This document shows positions 28,116-35,368 of a stretch of DNA of 64,000 nucleotides, one piece after another. Positions within the stretch are counted from its first letter, which is position 1. Every line of letters starts with the position of its first letter. The stretch covers positions 372,001-436,000 of the forward strand of contig CP054178.1 in the NCBI GenBank assembly GCA_015709595.1, read 5' to 3'. This DNA is from Phycisphaeraceae bacterium. Lineage in GTDB: Bacteria > Planctomycetota > Phycisphaerae > Phycisphaerales > SM1A02. The position numbers and the translations under genes were made by a program. The notes beneath the pieces are model-generated. The model was given only the letters and a program-made list of their open reading frames with translations, searched no databases and was not told the origin of the DNA.

Positions 28116-29456
28116 CTACCCAAGATCGCGCGCCATCTCCTCGCTCGTGGCCGGTGACGCCTGCGTGCCGGGCGGGTTGGCGTACCAGCCGGGGTCGTCG
28201 TAGGACGTGATTCCCTCGCGCACCTTCAGAATCGTGAACATGCCGCCCATGGTGATGTAATCGTGCGGCCCGCGGGCCCCGATCATGGGGATGCTGTTGG
28301 GCGGGTTGCGCATGCCCATCTCGCCCATGTCGCCCATGCCGTGGTGGCCCATGGTCATATAGCCGGGCAGCACGGGGCGGTAGCGCTGGTCGAAGTCGCC
28401 GGGATCGACGCCGATCATGTTCGGGATGCCGTGGCCCATCTGGTTCATCACGTGGTGGGTCATGTGACAGTGCATGGCCCAGTCGCCGGGCTCATCGGCG
28501 ATGAACTCCACCGAGCGCGTGCTGCCCACGGGCACGAGCACGGTGGTCTCGGGCCACTGCGCCGAAGGCGGAATGTCGCCTCCATCGGTGGCCGTGGTGA
28601 TGAAGTGGTAGCCGTGCAGGTGAATGGGGTGATGATCCATGGCGCTCAGGTTGCCGAAGCGAAGCCGGACGCGATCCCCTCGTTTGGCCACCAGCGGCGA
28701 AGTGCCGGGGAAGCACTTCGCGTTGAGCGTGAGCACGTTGAAGTCAAGCATCACGTTCGGGTCGGGCCGGTAGGTGCCCGGCGTGATGGCCCACTCACTG
28801 AGCATGAACACGAAATCGCGATCGACGCGGTACCCCTCGCCCGCATCGCGCGGATGGACCACGATCATGCCCATCATACCCATGCCCATCTGGGTCATCT
28901 CGTCGTGATGCGAGTGGTACATGAACGTGCCATGCTGGCGGAAGGTCCACTCGTACTTGAACGTCTCGCCCGGCTGGATGGCCTTCTGGTTGAGTCCGCC
29001 CACGCCGTCCATGCCGCTGGGCAGATAAATGCCGTGCCAGTGCACGGTGGTTGGCGCGTGCAGCCGGTTGGTGACGTAGATGCGCACGCGGTCGCCTTCG
29101 ACCGCCTCGATGGTCGGGCCGTGCACGCGCCCGTTGTAGCCCCAGCATCGCCCGCGAAGCCCGGGCGCGAACTCATGATCCACTTCCTCCGCGATCAGGT
29201 GATACACCTTGACGCCGTCCACCACCTTCCAGGGGAGCGCCGCGCCATCGGGCGTGATGACCGGCGTGTAATCGCGCCCCGGCTGACCGGGCGGCAGGAG
29301 CGGGCCATTCTTCGGGCCGCCGCTGTAGGAGCGCGACCACCGGTCATCCTGCGCGATCGGGCGACTCGCACGCGTGAAGGCCCGGGGCAGCAGCGCCCCG
29401 CCCGGCGCCGCGGCGGCCGCCGCGCCACTCAGCAGCATCTCTCGTCGTGTGAACAT
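28116..29456 (-). CDS. Tat-exported multicopper oxidase (CopA/CueO-like)
   Basis: A 446-residue periplasmic copper oxidase, probably oxidising Cu(I) or organic substrates. It has a twin-arginine signal (TRREMLLSG, residues 3-11). All four copper-ligand motifs are present: HWHG (139-142), HSHH (181-184), HPIHLHG (276-282) and HCHMTHHVMNQM (329-340), giving the type 1 His-Cys-His plus Met340 axial ligand and the trinuclear histidines. Methionine clusters (MTQMGMGMMGM at 187-197; MTMGHHGMGDMGEMGM at 367-382) suit Cu(I) capture. The start at 29456 is chosen because it gives the Tat signal; SD GGGAGG lies inside the end of the TolC-like gene, one base upstream of this start. Confidence 0.93.
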   Translation of the reverse strand: MFTRREMLLSGAAAAAAPGGALLPRAFTRASRPIAQDDRWSRSYSGGPKNGPLLPPGQPGRDYTPVITPDGAALPWKVVDGVKVYHLIAEEVDHEFAPGLRGRCWGYNGRVHGPTIEAVEGDRVRIYVTNRLHAPTTVHWHGIYLPSGMDGVGGLNQKAIQPGETFKYEWTFRQHGTFMYHSHHDEMTQMGMGMMGMIVVHPRDAGEGYRVDRDFVFMLSEWAITPGTYRPDPNVMLDFNVLTLNAKCFPGTSPLVAKRGDRVRLRFGNLSAMDHHPIHLHGYHFITTATDGGDIPPSAQWPETTVLVPVGSTRSVEFIADEPGDWAMHCHMTHHVMNQMGHGIPNMIGVDPGDFDQRYRPVLPGYMTMGHHGMGDMGEMGMRNPPNSIPMIGARGPHDYITMGGMFTILKVREGITSYDDPGWYANPPGTQASPATSEEMARDLG

Positions 29457-29457
29457 G

Positions 29458-30879
29458 TCAGTGACCTCCCGCGGCGGCGCCGGCTGGGGCGCCCGACTCC
29501 ATCGACGATCCATTCGCACTGAGATCGCCCGGCGCGCTGCCGCCCGCGAGAATGGCGTCCATCTCGCCCCGCGCCAGCCAGTAGTCGCGCAGCGCCTCGA
29601 TGAGGCGGCGACCGGCGTCGATCTCGGCCTGCCGCACCTGAATCAGTTGCACGGCCCCGATCTGCATGGCGTTGTAGTCCAGCAGCGTTTCGCGGTAGAT
29701 GCGGCGCCGCAGCGGCACCAGCACGTCGCGATGGTGGAGCGCGATCTCGCGCGCCGCGCTCAGACGATCGCGCGCCGCCCGCGCCGCGGCGCGAACTTCC
29801 ACCGCCGTCGCGTAGTGCTCGTGCATCGCCCGTCGAAGGTTGGATGATGCGATGGCCCGCCGCGCCTGCCCCTGGTCGAACAGCGGGATCGGCAGTTCGA
29901 TCTCCGGCCCGATTTCCCATTCGCCCTCGTCGCGCGTCGCCTCCGCGCCGACCTCGAGGAACTCCAGCAGCGCGGTGCGGTCGGTGAGCCCCGCGCGGGC
30001 CGCCGCCGCATCCACACGCAAGCGCCCGGCGGCCAGCGCCAGACTGCGCTCCACGGCCACGCGCTCGACATCATCGGGCAGCGACTCCGTCTCCGGAATG
30101 TCGGGCAGACGCAGCGCCAGCCGCCACTCGGTCTGTCCGCCCCATGTGCCCATCAGGATGTTGAGCTGCTCGCGCGCCGCCCGACGTTCGGCCTCGGCGA
30201 ACGCGGCGCGCAGCCGCGCTTCTTCCAATGCCGCCTGCTCCACCGCCACATCCAGATCGCGCACGTTGCCCGCCCGGTGCAGCCGCGTGACGAACTCCAG
30301 CGAGGCCTCCGACGCCAGCAGCACCTGCTTCCACAGTTCGACCGACTGTTCCGCGGCTTGCGCGCGGATGAACGCCGCGTGGGTTCGCGCGGCGTGATCG
30401 ATCACGGCCGCCGCGACGTCGGCCTGCGCCGCCTCGTACGACGCCTCCGCCGCCCGCACCCGCAGCGGCATGGCGAACACGTCCAGGAAACTCCACGCCA
30501 CGCCGAACGCCAGGTTCGTGCCATGACCCGCCTCGAGGAACTCCGCGCCCGCGCTGAACACGGGGTTGCGCAGCAGCCCCGCCTGCACCAGCATGGCCTG
30601 CGCCACGCCGAGGTCTTCGTACAGCGCCTGCAGCCGCCGGTTGTTGAGCAGGGCCACTTGCACGGCGTGCGGCGCCTCCAGTTCGGCCGCCAGCAACTCG
30701 GCGATTCGTGCGTCCGCCGCGTCATCCTCCGCCGCGCCGGTGCGCCAGTGAATGCCATGGTCGGTGCGATCGCCGATCGTCGATTGCACGTTCTCGAAGC
30801 CCGGCCGCGCATCCGGCGCCGCGCAGCTGGTCGTCAATGCGATGGCGACGATGGCGGGCACGATTCGTCGCGCCTTCAT
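29458..30879 (-). CDS. TolC/CusC-like outer-membrane efflux lipoprotein
   Basis: A 473-residue outer-membrane channel protein. The signal peptide ends at a lipobox (ALTTSC, Cys19), as in CusC-type factors. Two outer-membrane-efflux repeats follow, recognisable from VQVALLNNRRLQALYEDLG, AQADVAAAVIDHAARTHAAF and the second-half counterpart ALAAGRLRVDAAAARAGLT with the long Ala/Arg-rich helices of the periplasmic barrel. Partner RND pump (CusA) and adaptor (CusB) genes are absent from the window, so the transport partner is unknown. ATGA overlap with the upstream HMBD gene and one-base gap to the oxidase downstream indicate a tightly coupled operon. Confidence 0.88.
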   Translation of the reverse strand: MKARRIVPAIVAIALTTSCAAPDARPGFENVQSTIGDRTDHGIHWRTGAAEDDAADARIAELLAAELEAPHAVQVALLNNRRLQALYEDLGVAQAMLVQAGLLRNPVFSAGAEFLEAGHGTNLAFGVAWSFLDVFAMPLRVRAAEASYEAAQADVAAAVIDHAARTHAAFIRAQAAEQSVELWKQVLLASEASLEFVTRLHRAGNVRDLDVAVEQAALEEARLRAAFAEAERRAAREQLNILMGTWGGQTEWRLALRLPDIPETESLPDDVERVAVERSLALAAGRLRVDAAAARAGLTDRTALLEFLEVGAEATRDEGEWEIGPEIELPIPLFDQGQARRAIASSNLRRAMHEHYATAVEVRAAARAARDRLSAAREIALHHRDVLVPLRRRIYRETLLDYNAMQIGAVQLIQVRQAEIDAGRRLIEALRDYWLARGEMDAILAGGSAPGDLSANGSSMESGAPAGAAAGGH

Positions 30880-31262
30880 GGCTGATGATCCTTGTGGTCG
30901 TGCGGCTTGCCTGTCGGCACCAGCTTCATGCCGCACTCGGGACAGCGCGACGGCTCGTCGCTGACGACCTCCGGATGCATGGGACAGACGTAGGCGGCCT
31001 GCTTCGGCGTTTTACCGGTCGAAGGCGGCGGCGGCTCGCCGGCGCCCAGGTGACCCGGGTGATCGTGGTTCATCTCGCCGCCCGATTTGGCTGGCGCAGG
31101 CCCGATGGCCGATGTGAACACCGACCCGTTCGCTGCACGCCCCGCCGACGCCTCGGGATGCCCCGGGTGTTCGCGATCCGGCGTCCACTCGCCCTGATGT
31201 GACGCGCACCCGCCCAGCAGGGCCATGACCGCCGCCCATGTCAGTGTGTTCCGTGTCACCAT
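30876..31262 (-). CDS. Heavy-metal-binding (HMBD) lipoprotein
   Basis: A 128-residue lipoprotein: lipobox ALLGGC (Cys19), a His/Pro/Gly-rich linker (DREHPGHPE, NHDHPGHLG), then one HMBD zinc-ribbon-like domain at 91-114 with YVCPMHPEVV and CPECGMKL, and a His-Asp-Lys tail. HMBD domains normally precede CusB adaptors or CopA ATPases; here the domain is stand-alone and probably scavenges Cu(I) or Ag(I) in the periplasm. The frame is open to 31328, but the ATG at 31262 places the lipobox correctly. It overlaps the TolC-like gene by 4 bp. Confidence 0.85.
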   Translation of the reverse strand: MVTRNTLTWAAVMALLGGCASHQGEWTPDREHPGHPEASAGRAANGSVFTSAIGPAPAKSGGEMNHDHPGHLGAGEPPPPSTGKTPKQAAYVCPMHPEVVSDEPSRCPECGMKLVPTGKPHDHKDHQP

Positions 31263-31367
31263 CGAGTCACTCCCCGCGCGCAAGAACAGACGTCCCCGGA
31301 GAATGGGCCGGGCGATGACGCGCATCACCCGGCCCGATGTCGTGTGCGAGGGCGCGATCGCCGCCGA

Positions 31368-32078
31368 TCAGCCGCCCTTGCCGTGATGCTCCGCGTGGCC
31401 GGTGCCTGTGCCCTGTCCGGCCTTCTCGTGCTGCTTCTTCCACGCGGCGTCGAGCGTAGCGACGTGCTTGGCCGCGTCTTTCATCAGCCCCTTCTTGCAG
31501 CCGCCGCAGCACAGCCGCACCAGGCGGTTGCCGATGACGACCTCAACCGGCTCGCCCATGCCGCCCAGTTCCTCGCCGGAGACGAGGCAGGTCTTCAGCG
31601 GGTAATGCTCGCGCTGCTTCTCGATGACCTTCTTGTCCAACTCGGCGAGAAACTTCTCCGGCTCGGCGTTGAACTTGCGGGCGCACATGCGGCAGCACAC
31701 CTTCACCAGCCGGTTGCGGTGGACGATCTCGATGGTCTTGCCCTCTTCGAGGGCATCGCCGCGCACCACGCAGGTGTCGAGCGGGTAGTAGTGCTGCTGC
31801 TGCCTGGCGAGTTCGGCGTCGATCTTCTTGAAGTACGTCGCCTTGTCGGCCTCGAGCTTGGCGATGCAGGGCTCGCAGCAGAAGCGGACTTCGCGCCCGT
31901 CGATCTCCTTCACCACCGGGTCGCCCATCGACCCCAGTTCCTTGCCCGTGACGGGGCAGGTGGTCAGGGTGTACGGATCGCTCTTGCGATCCTCGACGGT
32001 GGCCGCGGCGGCCGCCAGCAGGCCCGCGCCGAACAGCGCGGCGGCGAAACAAGAAAGAACCTTGGTCATGCGCTTCAT
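31368..32078 (-). CDS. Exported protein with three tandem CC-x2-C metal-binding modules
   Basis: A 236-residue protein: signal peptide (1-26), then three ~60-residue repeats at about 36-94, 98-156 and 159-218. Each has a Y-x-L-x-T-C-x-V-x-G start, a strand with NRLVK/RxV, a Cys pair and a helix ending in LD...Q. Cysteines: 41/67-68-71, 103/128-129-132, 164/190-191-194, i.e. C-x24/25-CC-x2-C. This looks like the YHS/TRASH-type metal-binding fold in triplicate, with a His-rich tail (HAEHHGKGG). It probably binds copper or another soft metal outside the membrane. SD AGGAG precedes the ATG. It lies 105 nt upstream of the HMBD gene. Confidence 0.8.
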   Translation of the reverse strand: MKRMTKVLSCFAAALFGAGLLAAAAATVEDRKSDPYTLTTCPVTGKELGSMGDPVVKEIDGREVRFCCEPCIAKLEADKATYFKKIDAELARQQQHYYPLDTCVVRGDALEEGKTIEIVHRNRLVKVCCRMCARKFNAEPEKFLAELDKKVIEKQREHYPLKTCLVSGEELGGMGEPVEVVIGNRLVRLCCGGCKKGLMKDAAKHVATLDAAWKKQHEKAGQGTGTGHAEHHGKGG

Positions 32079-32116
32079 GGTGATGCTCCTTCGTGTGAAC
32101 AGGTGGTGGAATCGTA

Positions 32117-32962
32117 TCAGAAGAGAATGCGGAACCCCACGCCCAGTGTGTACGCCATTGGCGGGCGGTGATCGACGTCATCCAGCACGGGCAGCTGGAT
32201 CGACGCCTCGAACACCCAGTTGCGGGCCTCGTACATGATGCCCGGCCCGATCATCCACTCGTGATCGCCGTTGGTCTCGTACGTGCCGTTCAGTTCCGCC
32301 ATCAGGTACCACGCGCCTTTCGTGTCGGCGGTGTACTGCGGGGGGTCGATGCGGTAGAGATACGCGAAGTCGGCGTAGAGGATGTCATCCTTGCTGTCGC
32401 CGGCGCGGACGAACGACTCGCGCTCGCCGGTGTTGAACTTCCAGCGCAGGGCGGCGTTGACGCCGTGCCGTCCCTGAATGCTGGTGAATACCACGCCGAT
32501 CATCGGATCCCACGATTCGTTGCCGAAGGGATGCTTGCCGGTGGGAATGTCCAGCCCCGCGAGAATGCTGAAGCGCATGGTGTCGATCGGCCCGGTGTCG
32601 TGCTTCCACACGCGCCACTTGGCCATCAGATGCAGGTCGCCGAAGTGAAAATCGGTGGATTCGGTGTCGCTCACGCGCTCCTCCGCCCGGCGGTGAATGA
32701 GCGGAATGTTGAGAATCAGCGACAGGTCGTGCGTCAGCCCGTGGGCGATGGTGGTGTCCACCTGGAAGTCGTTGACCACGCGATCGAGATCGGTGGGGTC
32801 ATCCTCCAGCCGGATGAACTGGTACGTCTGCCGCACCATCGTCACGCCCGGCGAGGGCTGCGCGGCGGAGATGTTGTGGAAGGACTGCTGCGCCGATGCG
32901 GCGCCGCTGACGAGCAAGGCGCCCACAATGGACAGACAGGTGACAGTGCGTTGGATGGGCAT
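32117..32962 (-). CDS. Outer-membrane beta-barrel transporter-like protein
   Basis: A 281-residue protein with a signal peptide (cleavage after about residue 24, GAASAQQ), then alternating beta strands rich in aromatic residues ending in a C-terminal Phe (GVGFRILF), the signature of outer-membrane barrels. The pattern (HGLTHDLSLILNIPLIHRR, FSILAGLDIPTGKHPFG) is like the 'MetA-pathway of phenol degradation'/transporter family, often found beside copper genes in planctomycetes. The solute is unknown; the context suggests metal or metal-complex passage. SD AGGAG lies 6 nt before the ATG. It is 38 nt upstream of the triple-module gene. Confidence 0.75.
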   Translation of the reverse strand: MPIQRTVTCLSIVGALLVSGAASAQQSFHNISAAQPSPGVTMVRQTYQFIRLEDDPTDLDRVVNDFQVDTTIAHGLTHDLSLILNIPLIHRRAEERVSDTESTDFHFGDLHLMAKWRVWKHDTGPIDTMRFSILAGLDIPTGKHPFGNESWDPMIGVVFTSIQGRHGVNAALRWKFNTGERESFVRAGDSKDDILYADFAYLYRIDPPQYTADTKGAWYLMAELNGTYETNGDHEWMIGPGIMYEARNWVFEASIQLPVLDDVDHRPPMAYTLGVGFRILF

Positions 32963-32998
32963 GTGAACTCCTGATCCAATCAACAAACGACTCGTCCG

Positions 32999-33200
32999 TG
33001 CGCCGCGGCTCTGTGAGCCATGTTCGGGTGTGCCACGGCTCTGTGAGCCGTGCGTGCGTCCCTCGATGACCAACCATGCAGGGTGTGCCGTGTACGACTT
33101 CATCACTTCCGCTCCGCGCATCACTCGCGCGCCCGCACGGCCGACACGGCCGTGGCACACGACATGGCGCGCCCGCACGGCCGACACGACCGTGGCACAC
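32999..33200. repeat. Cluster of palindromic dispersed repeats
   Basis: Two copies of an element with core GGCTCTGTGAGCC (33001-33022 and 33031-33052; the second has perfect arms CACGGCTC-TGT-GAGCCGTG). There are also two 32-bp copies at 33129-33160 and 33169-33200, period 40, with core CACGGCCGACACGGCCGTG. They occupy most of the 247-bp gap between the barrel gene and the HMA lipoprotein gene, and split the metal cluster into two likely transcripts. Confidence 0.8.
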
Positions 33201-33209
33201 TTCGATCGA

Positions 33210-33566
33210 TCACGGCGTCTCGACTTTCACCAGCGTGAAGCCGCTCTGATCCACGGCTCGCGCCAGGGCGGCATACGTGGGCGGATTGGCCTTGTCCACA
33301 TGGACTTTCACCGCGCCGTCGGCGAGGTTGATGTTGACGTCCGTCACGCCGCGCACGCGCCGCAACAGCAGGTCGATGTTGTTGGCGCAGAGCGGGCACG
33401 ACATGCCATGCACGATCATCGTCACAGGTGACTGACGGACCGGCTCATCAGTCACACCGGCGGACGCGCCGGTCATCGAATCGCCGGTGGTCCTGGTCGA
33501 ACTGCAGCCCGGCAACACAAGGAGGGCGGCGGCCATCACGGCCATGAACGGAATTTGGAATCGCAT
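33210..33566 (-). CDS. HMA-domain lipoprotein
   Basis: A 118-residue lipoprotein. The lipobox is VLPGC (Cys21), followed by a short polar linker and a single heavy-metal-associated ferredoxin-like domain (about 47-116) with the metal loop GMSCPLC (Cys57, Cys60) and the strand-helix pattern ending GFTLVKVE. CopZ-like domains bind Cu(I); placing one on a lipid anchor outside the cytoplasm is unusual, since they usually serve P-type ATPases inside. SD GGGGAG. It is separated from the 126-residue gene upstream by 116 bp and from the barrel gene downstream by the repeat cluster. Confidence 0.85.
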   Translation of the reverse strand: MRFQIPFMAVMAAALLVLPGCSSTRTTGDSMTGASAGVTDEPVRQSPVTMIVHGMSCPLCANNIDLLLRRVRGVTDVNINLADGAVKVHVDKANPPTYAALARAVDQSGFTLVKVETP

Positions 33567-33682
33567 GACGGGTTCATCTCCCCGGCCTCGCTCTTCCGAG
33601 GGGAGGCGGACCGGCAGGGTCAGTGGTTGATGGAGTGACGAGCACGCCGCAGGGCGCGCAAGGGCGGCGCGAATGAGCGCGC

Positions 33683-34063
33683 CTAGGTCAACCAGACCCC
33701 GATGAACGCGTGGAAGCGGGCGCCCGCCACGGGGCGATGGACCCCGGCGAACACGGGCATGAAGGGGCGATGACTCGACCCGTCGATGCTGAACACGATC
33801 CGTCCCACCACGGGGGGCGAAGGCAGTTCCCACCGCTCGTTCGCCTGCGGCCGGGGCGTGGGGGCCACGGGTCGCTGCTCCGGCTCGGCGGGCCTGGCGC
33901 AGGGGCAGGCATCCACCGGGCAACACGGGCAAACGCCGCCGCACGTGCCGGGCGTGCCCACGACCATCCCCGCATCACCCGCATTCAGCGCGGCCATACC
34001 CCACGCGATGGACATCGCCGGGGTCAGCAGCAGCAGGATGGCGAGCAGGAATCGAAGAGCCAT
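33683..34063 (-). CDS. Small exported Cys-cluster protein
   Basis: A 126-residue protein not matching a family I know. It has a hydrophobic N-terminal segment (about 3-24; signal peptide or anchor), then a dense cysteine cluster, CGGVCPCCPVDACPC (Cys 41, 45, 47, 48, 53, 55), a Pro-rich spacer and a beta-like C-terminal region. The cluster looks suited to soft-metal binding, and the position at the head of the metal-handling block supports this by context only. The ATG lies 7 nt from a minus-strand TAGGAT box (34071-34076), so it is probably leaderless and first in the block. Confidence 0.6.
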   Translation of the reverse strand: MALRFLLAILLLLTPAMSIAWGMAALNAGDAGMVVGTPGTCGGVCPCCPVDACPCARPAEPEQRPVAPTPRPQANERWELPSPPVVGRIVFSIDGSSHRPFMPVFAGVHRPVAGARFHAFIGVWLT

Positions 34064-34070
34064 GAAGGGA

Positions 34071-34076
34071 ATCCTA
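34071..34076 (-). promoter_or_regulatory. -10 box for the metal-handling block (leaderless first gene)
   Basis: TAGGAT on the minus strand, seven bases before the ATG at 34063. Confidence 0.45.
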
Positions 34077-34122
34077 CCGTCAACCGCACGGGAAATGAAC
34101 CGATAAGAGTGTACACCCGGGC

Positions 34123-34138
34123 CGATTCTGGAATCGGG
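34123..34138. promoter_or_regulatory. Palindrome in the divergent promoter region
   Basis: A perfect 16-bp palindrome, CCGATTC-TG-GAATCGG, between the metal block (starts at 34063, minus) and the endonuclease-family gene (starts at 34148, plus). It begins about 47 bp upstream of the metal-block -10 box, a position suited to an operator. Confidence 0.45.
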
Positions 34139-34147
34139 CGATGCACC

Positions 34148-35254
34148 ATGATCGAGCAGACGCCAACTCCCGCATCCTGTCAAACCCGCCGGGCGTGGCG
34201 GTTATTCCGCCGCGTCGTGGTGCTCGCGCTGGTCATCACGCTGGGCTGGTACGGCTTCGGGCGCATCGTCGCCCCGCTTCGGGCGGTGCGGATCGTGGGT
34301 CCGGGCCAGTCCGTGCAGCCCGACGCCGCGGCCGAAGTCGCCAGGTCACCGGATGCGGGCGACACAACCGCCGGGGCGGCCGTTCCGCCCGCCGCGCCAC
34401 CGGCCCGTCCCCCCAGGGCCGCCGCGCAGAACACGCTGCGCCTCGTCACCTGGAACATCGCGCACGGCCGGGGCTTGCACGAATCGAACTTCACCGGCGA
34501 GGTTCGGGACACGCGACTGGCGCGGCTGGCCGCCATCGCCCGGACGCTCAAGGAACTCAACGCCGACATCGTGATCCTCAACGAGGCGGACTTCGACTGC
34601 TCGTGGTCGCACCGCGTGAATCAGGCGAAGGTGATCGCCTCCGAAGCGGGCTACCCCTGGCGGGCGGAGCAGCGGAACTTCGACGCGTCGATTCCCTTCT
34701 TCGCCATGCGCTTCGGCAACGCGGTGCTGAGCCGCTGGCCGATCCGCCACGTCGAGCGCATCGACCACCCCGCCGCGCGCTGGTGGCAGGCGGCCTTGGC
34801 CGGGTGGAAGCGCGGCCTGCTCGCCGTAATCGATGTGCCGGGTCTGGGGCGGCTGAACGTGGTCGCCGCCCACCTCGACCAGTCGGCGATGGAAGAGGAG
34901 ACGCGCATCGCCTCCGCCGAGTCGATCCGCGAGCGGCTGAAGCGCGATGACCTGCCCGCCATCATTGCCGGCGACCTCAACACCGCGCCGCCGGGCTTCC
35001 CCCGCGTGGTCGCCAAGCGGCTGGAGCGCACCGCGCTGTCGGTGTTCACCGACGATGGCGCATTCCATACGCTGCCCGTGGCCGACCCCGCGCCCGAGGA
35101 TGCGACCTACCCCGCCCCCGACCCCAAGCGGGTGATCGACTGGATTCTCGTGCCGAGCGGCTGGCGGATCAACTCCCGCCGCGTGGTGGTGACGGATCTG
35201 TCGGATCACGCGCTGGTGGTGATGGAGGTGGGGGTGGGGCGGGTCGTTCGGTAG
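34148..35254 (+). CDS. Membrane-anchored endonuclease/exonuclease/phosphatase family protein
   Basis: A 368-residue protein: one TM segment (about 16-36), an Ala/Pro-rich linker, then an EEP domain (about 95-365) with the metal-dependent hydrolase motifs VTWNIAHGRG, LNEADFD (catalytic Glu), AAHLDQS, AGDLNTAP (Asp/Asn) and SDHALV (catalytic His). The family includes nucleases, sphingomyelinases and inositol phosphatases; the lack of DNA-binding extensions and the extracytoplasmic topology leave the substrate open. It is divergent from the metal block across 84 bp with the palindrome at 34123. Confidence 0.85.
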   Translation: MIEQTPTPASCQTRRAWRLFRRVVVLALVITLGWYGFGRIVAPLRAVRIVGPGQSVQPDAAAEVARSPDAGDTTAGAAVPPAAPPARPPRAAAQNTLRLVTWNIAHGRGLHESNFTGEVRDTRLARLAAIARTLKELNADIVILNEADFDCSWSHRVNQAKVIASEAGYPWRAEQRNFDASIPFFAMRFGNAVLSRWPIRHVERIDHPAARWWQAALAGWKRGLLAVIDVPGLGRLNVVAAHLDQSAMEEETRIASAESIRERLKRDDLPAIIAGDLNTAPPGFPRVVAKRLERTALSVFTDDGAFHTLPVADPAPEDATYPAPDPKRVIDWILVPSGWRINSRRVVVTDLSDHALVVMEVGVGRVVR

Positions 35255-35368
35255 GGTGGGGTGAGGCCTTGAGAACCCCACCGGGTTTCATCGCGTCTGC
35301 ACCAAGCGGTGGAATGCCCAAAGCGTCATCCCACCCGACGATGTGCTGCGTCGAATGTGGCCAACGGT

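Noticed and set aside
33129-33200. CRISPR-like two-unit direct repeat with 40-bp period
   Set aside because: Only two units, an 8-bp spacer, internal palindromes and no cas genes; it fits dispersed palindromic elements.
28000-34100. Horizontally acquired island for the metal block
   Set aside because: No integrase, transposase, tRNA target or clear change in base composition at the edges; only dispersed repeats common to the whole window.
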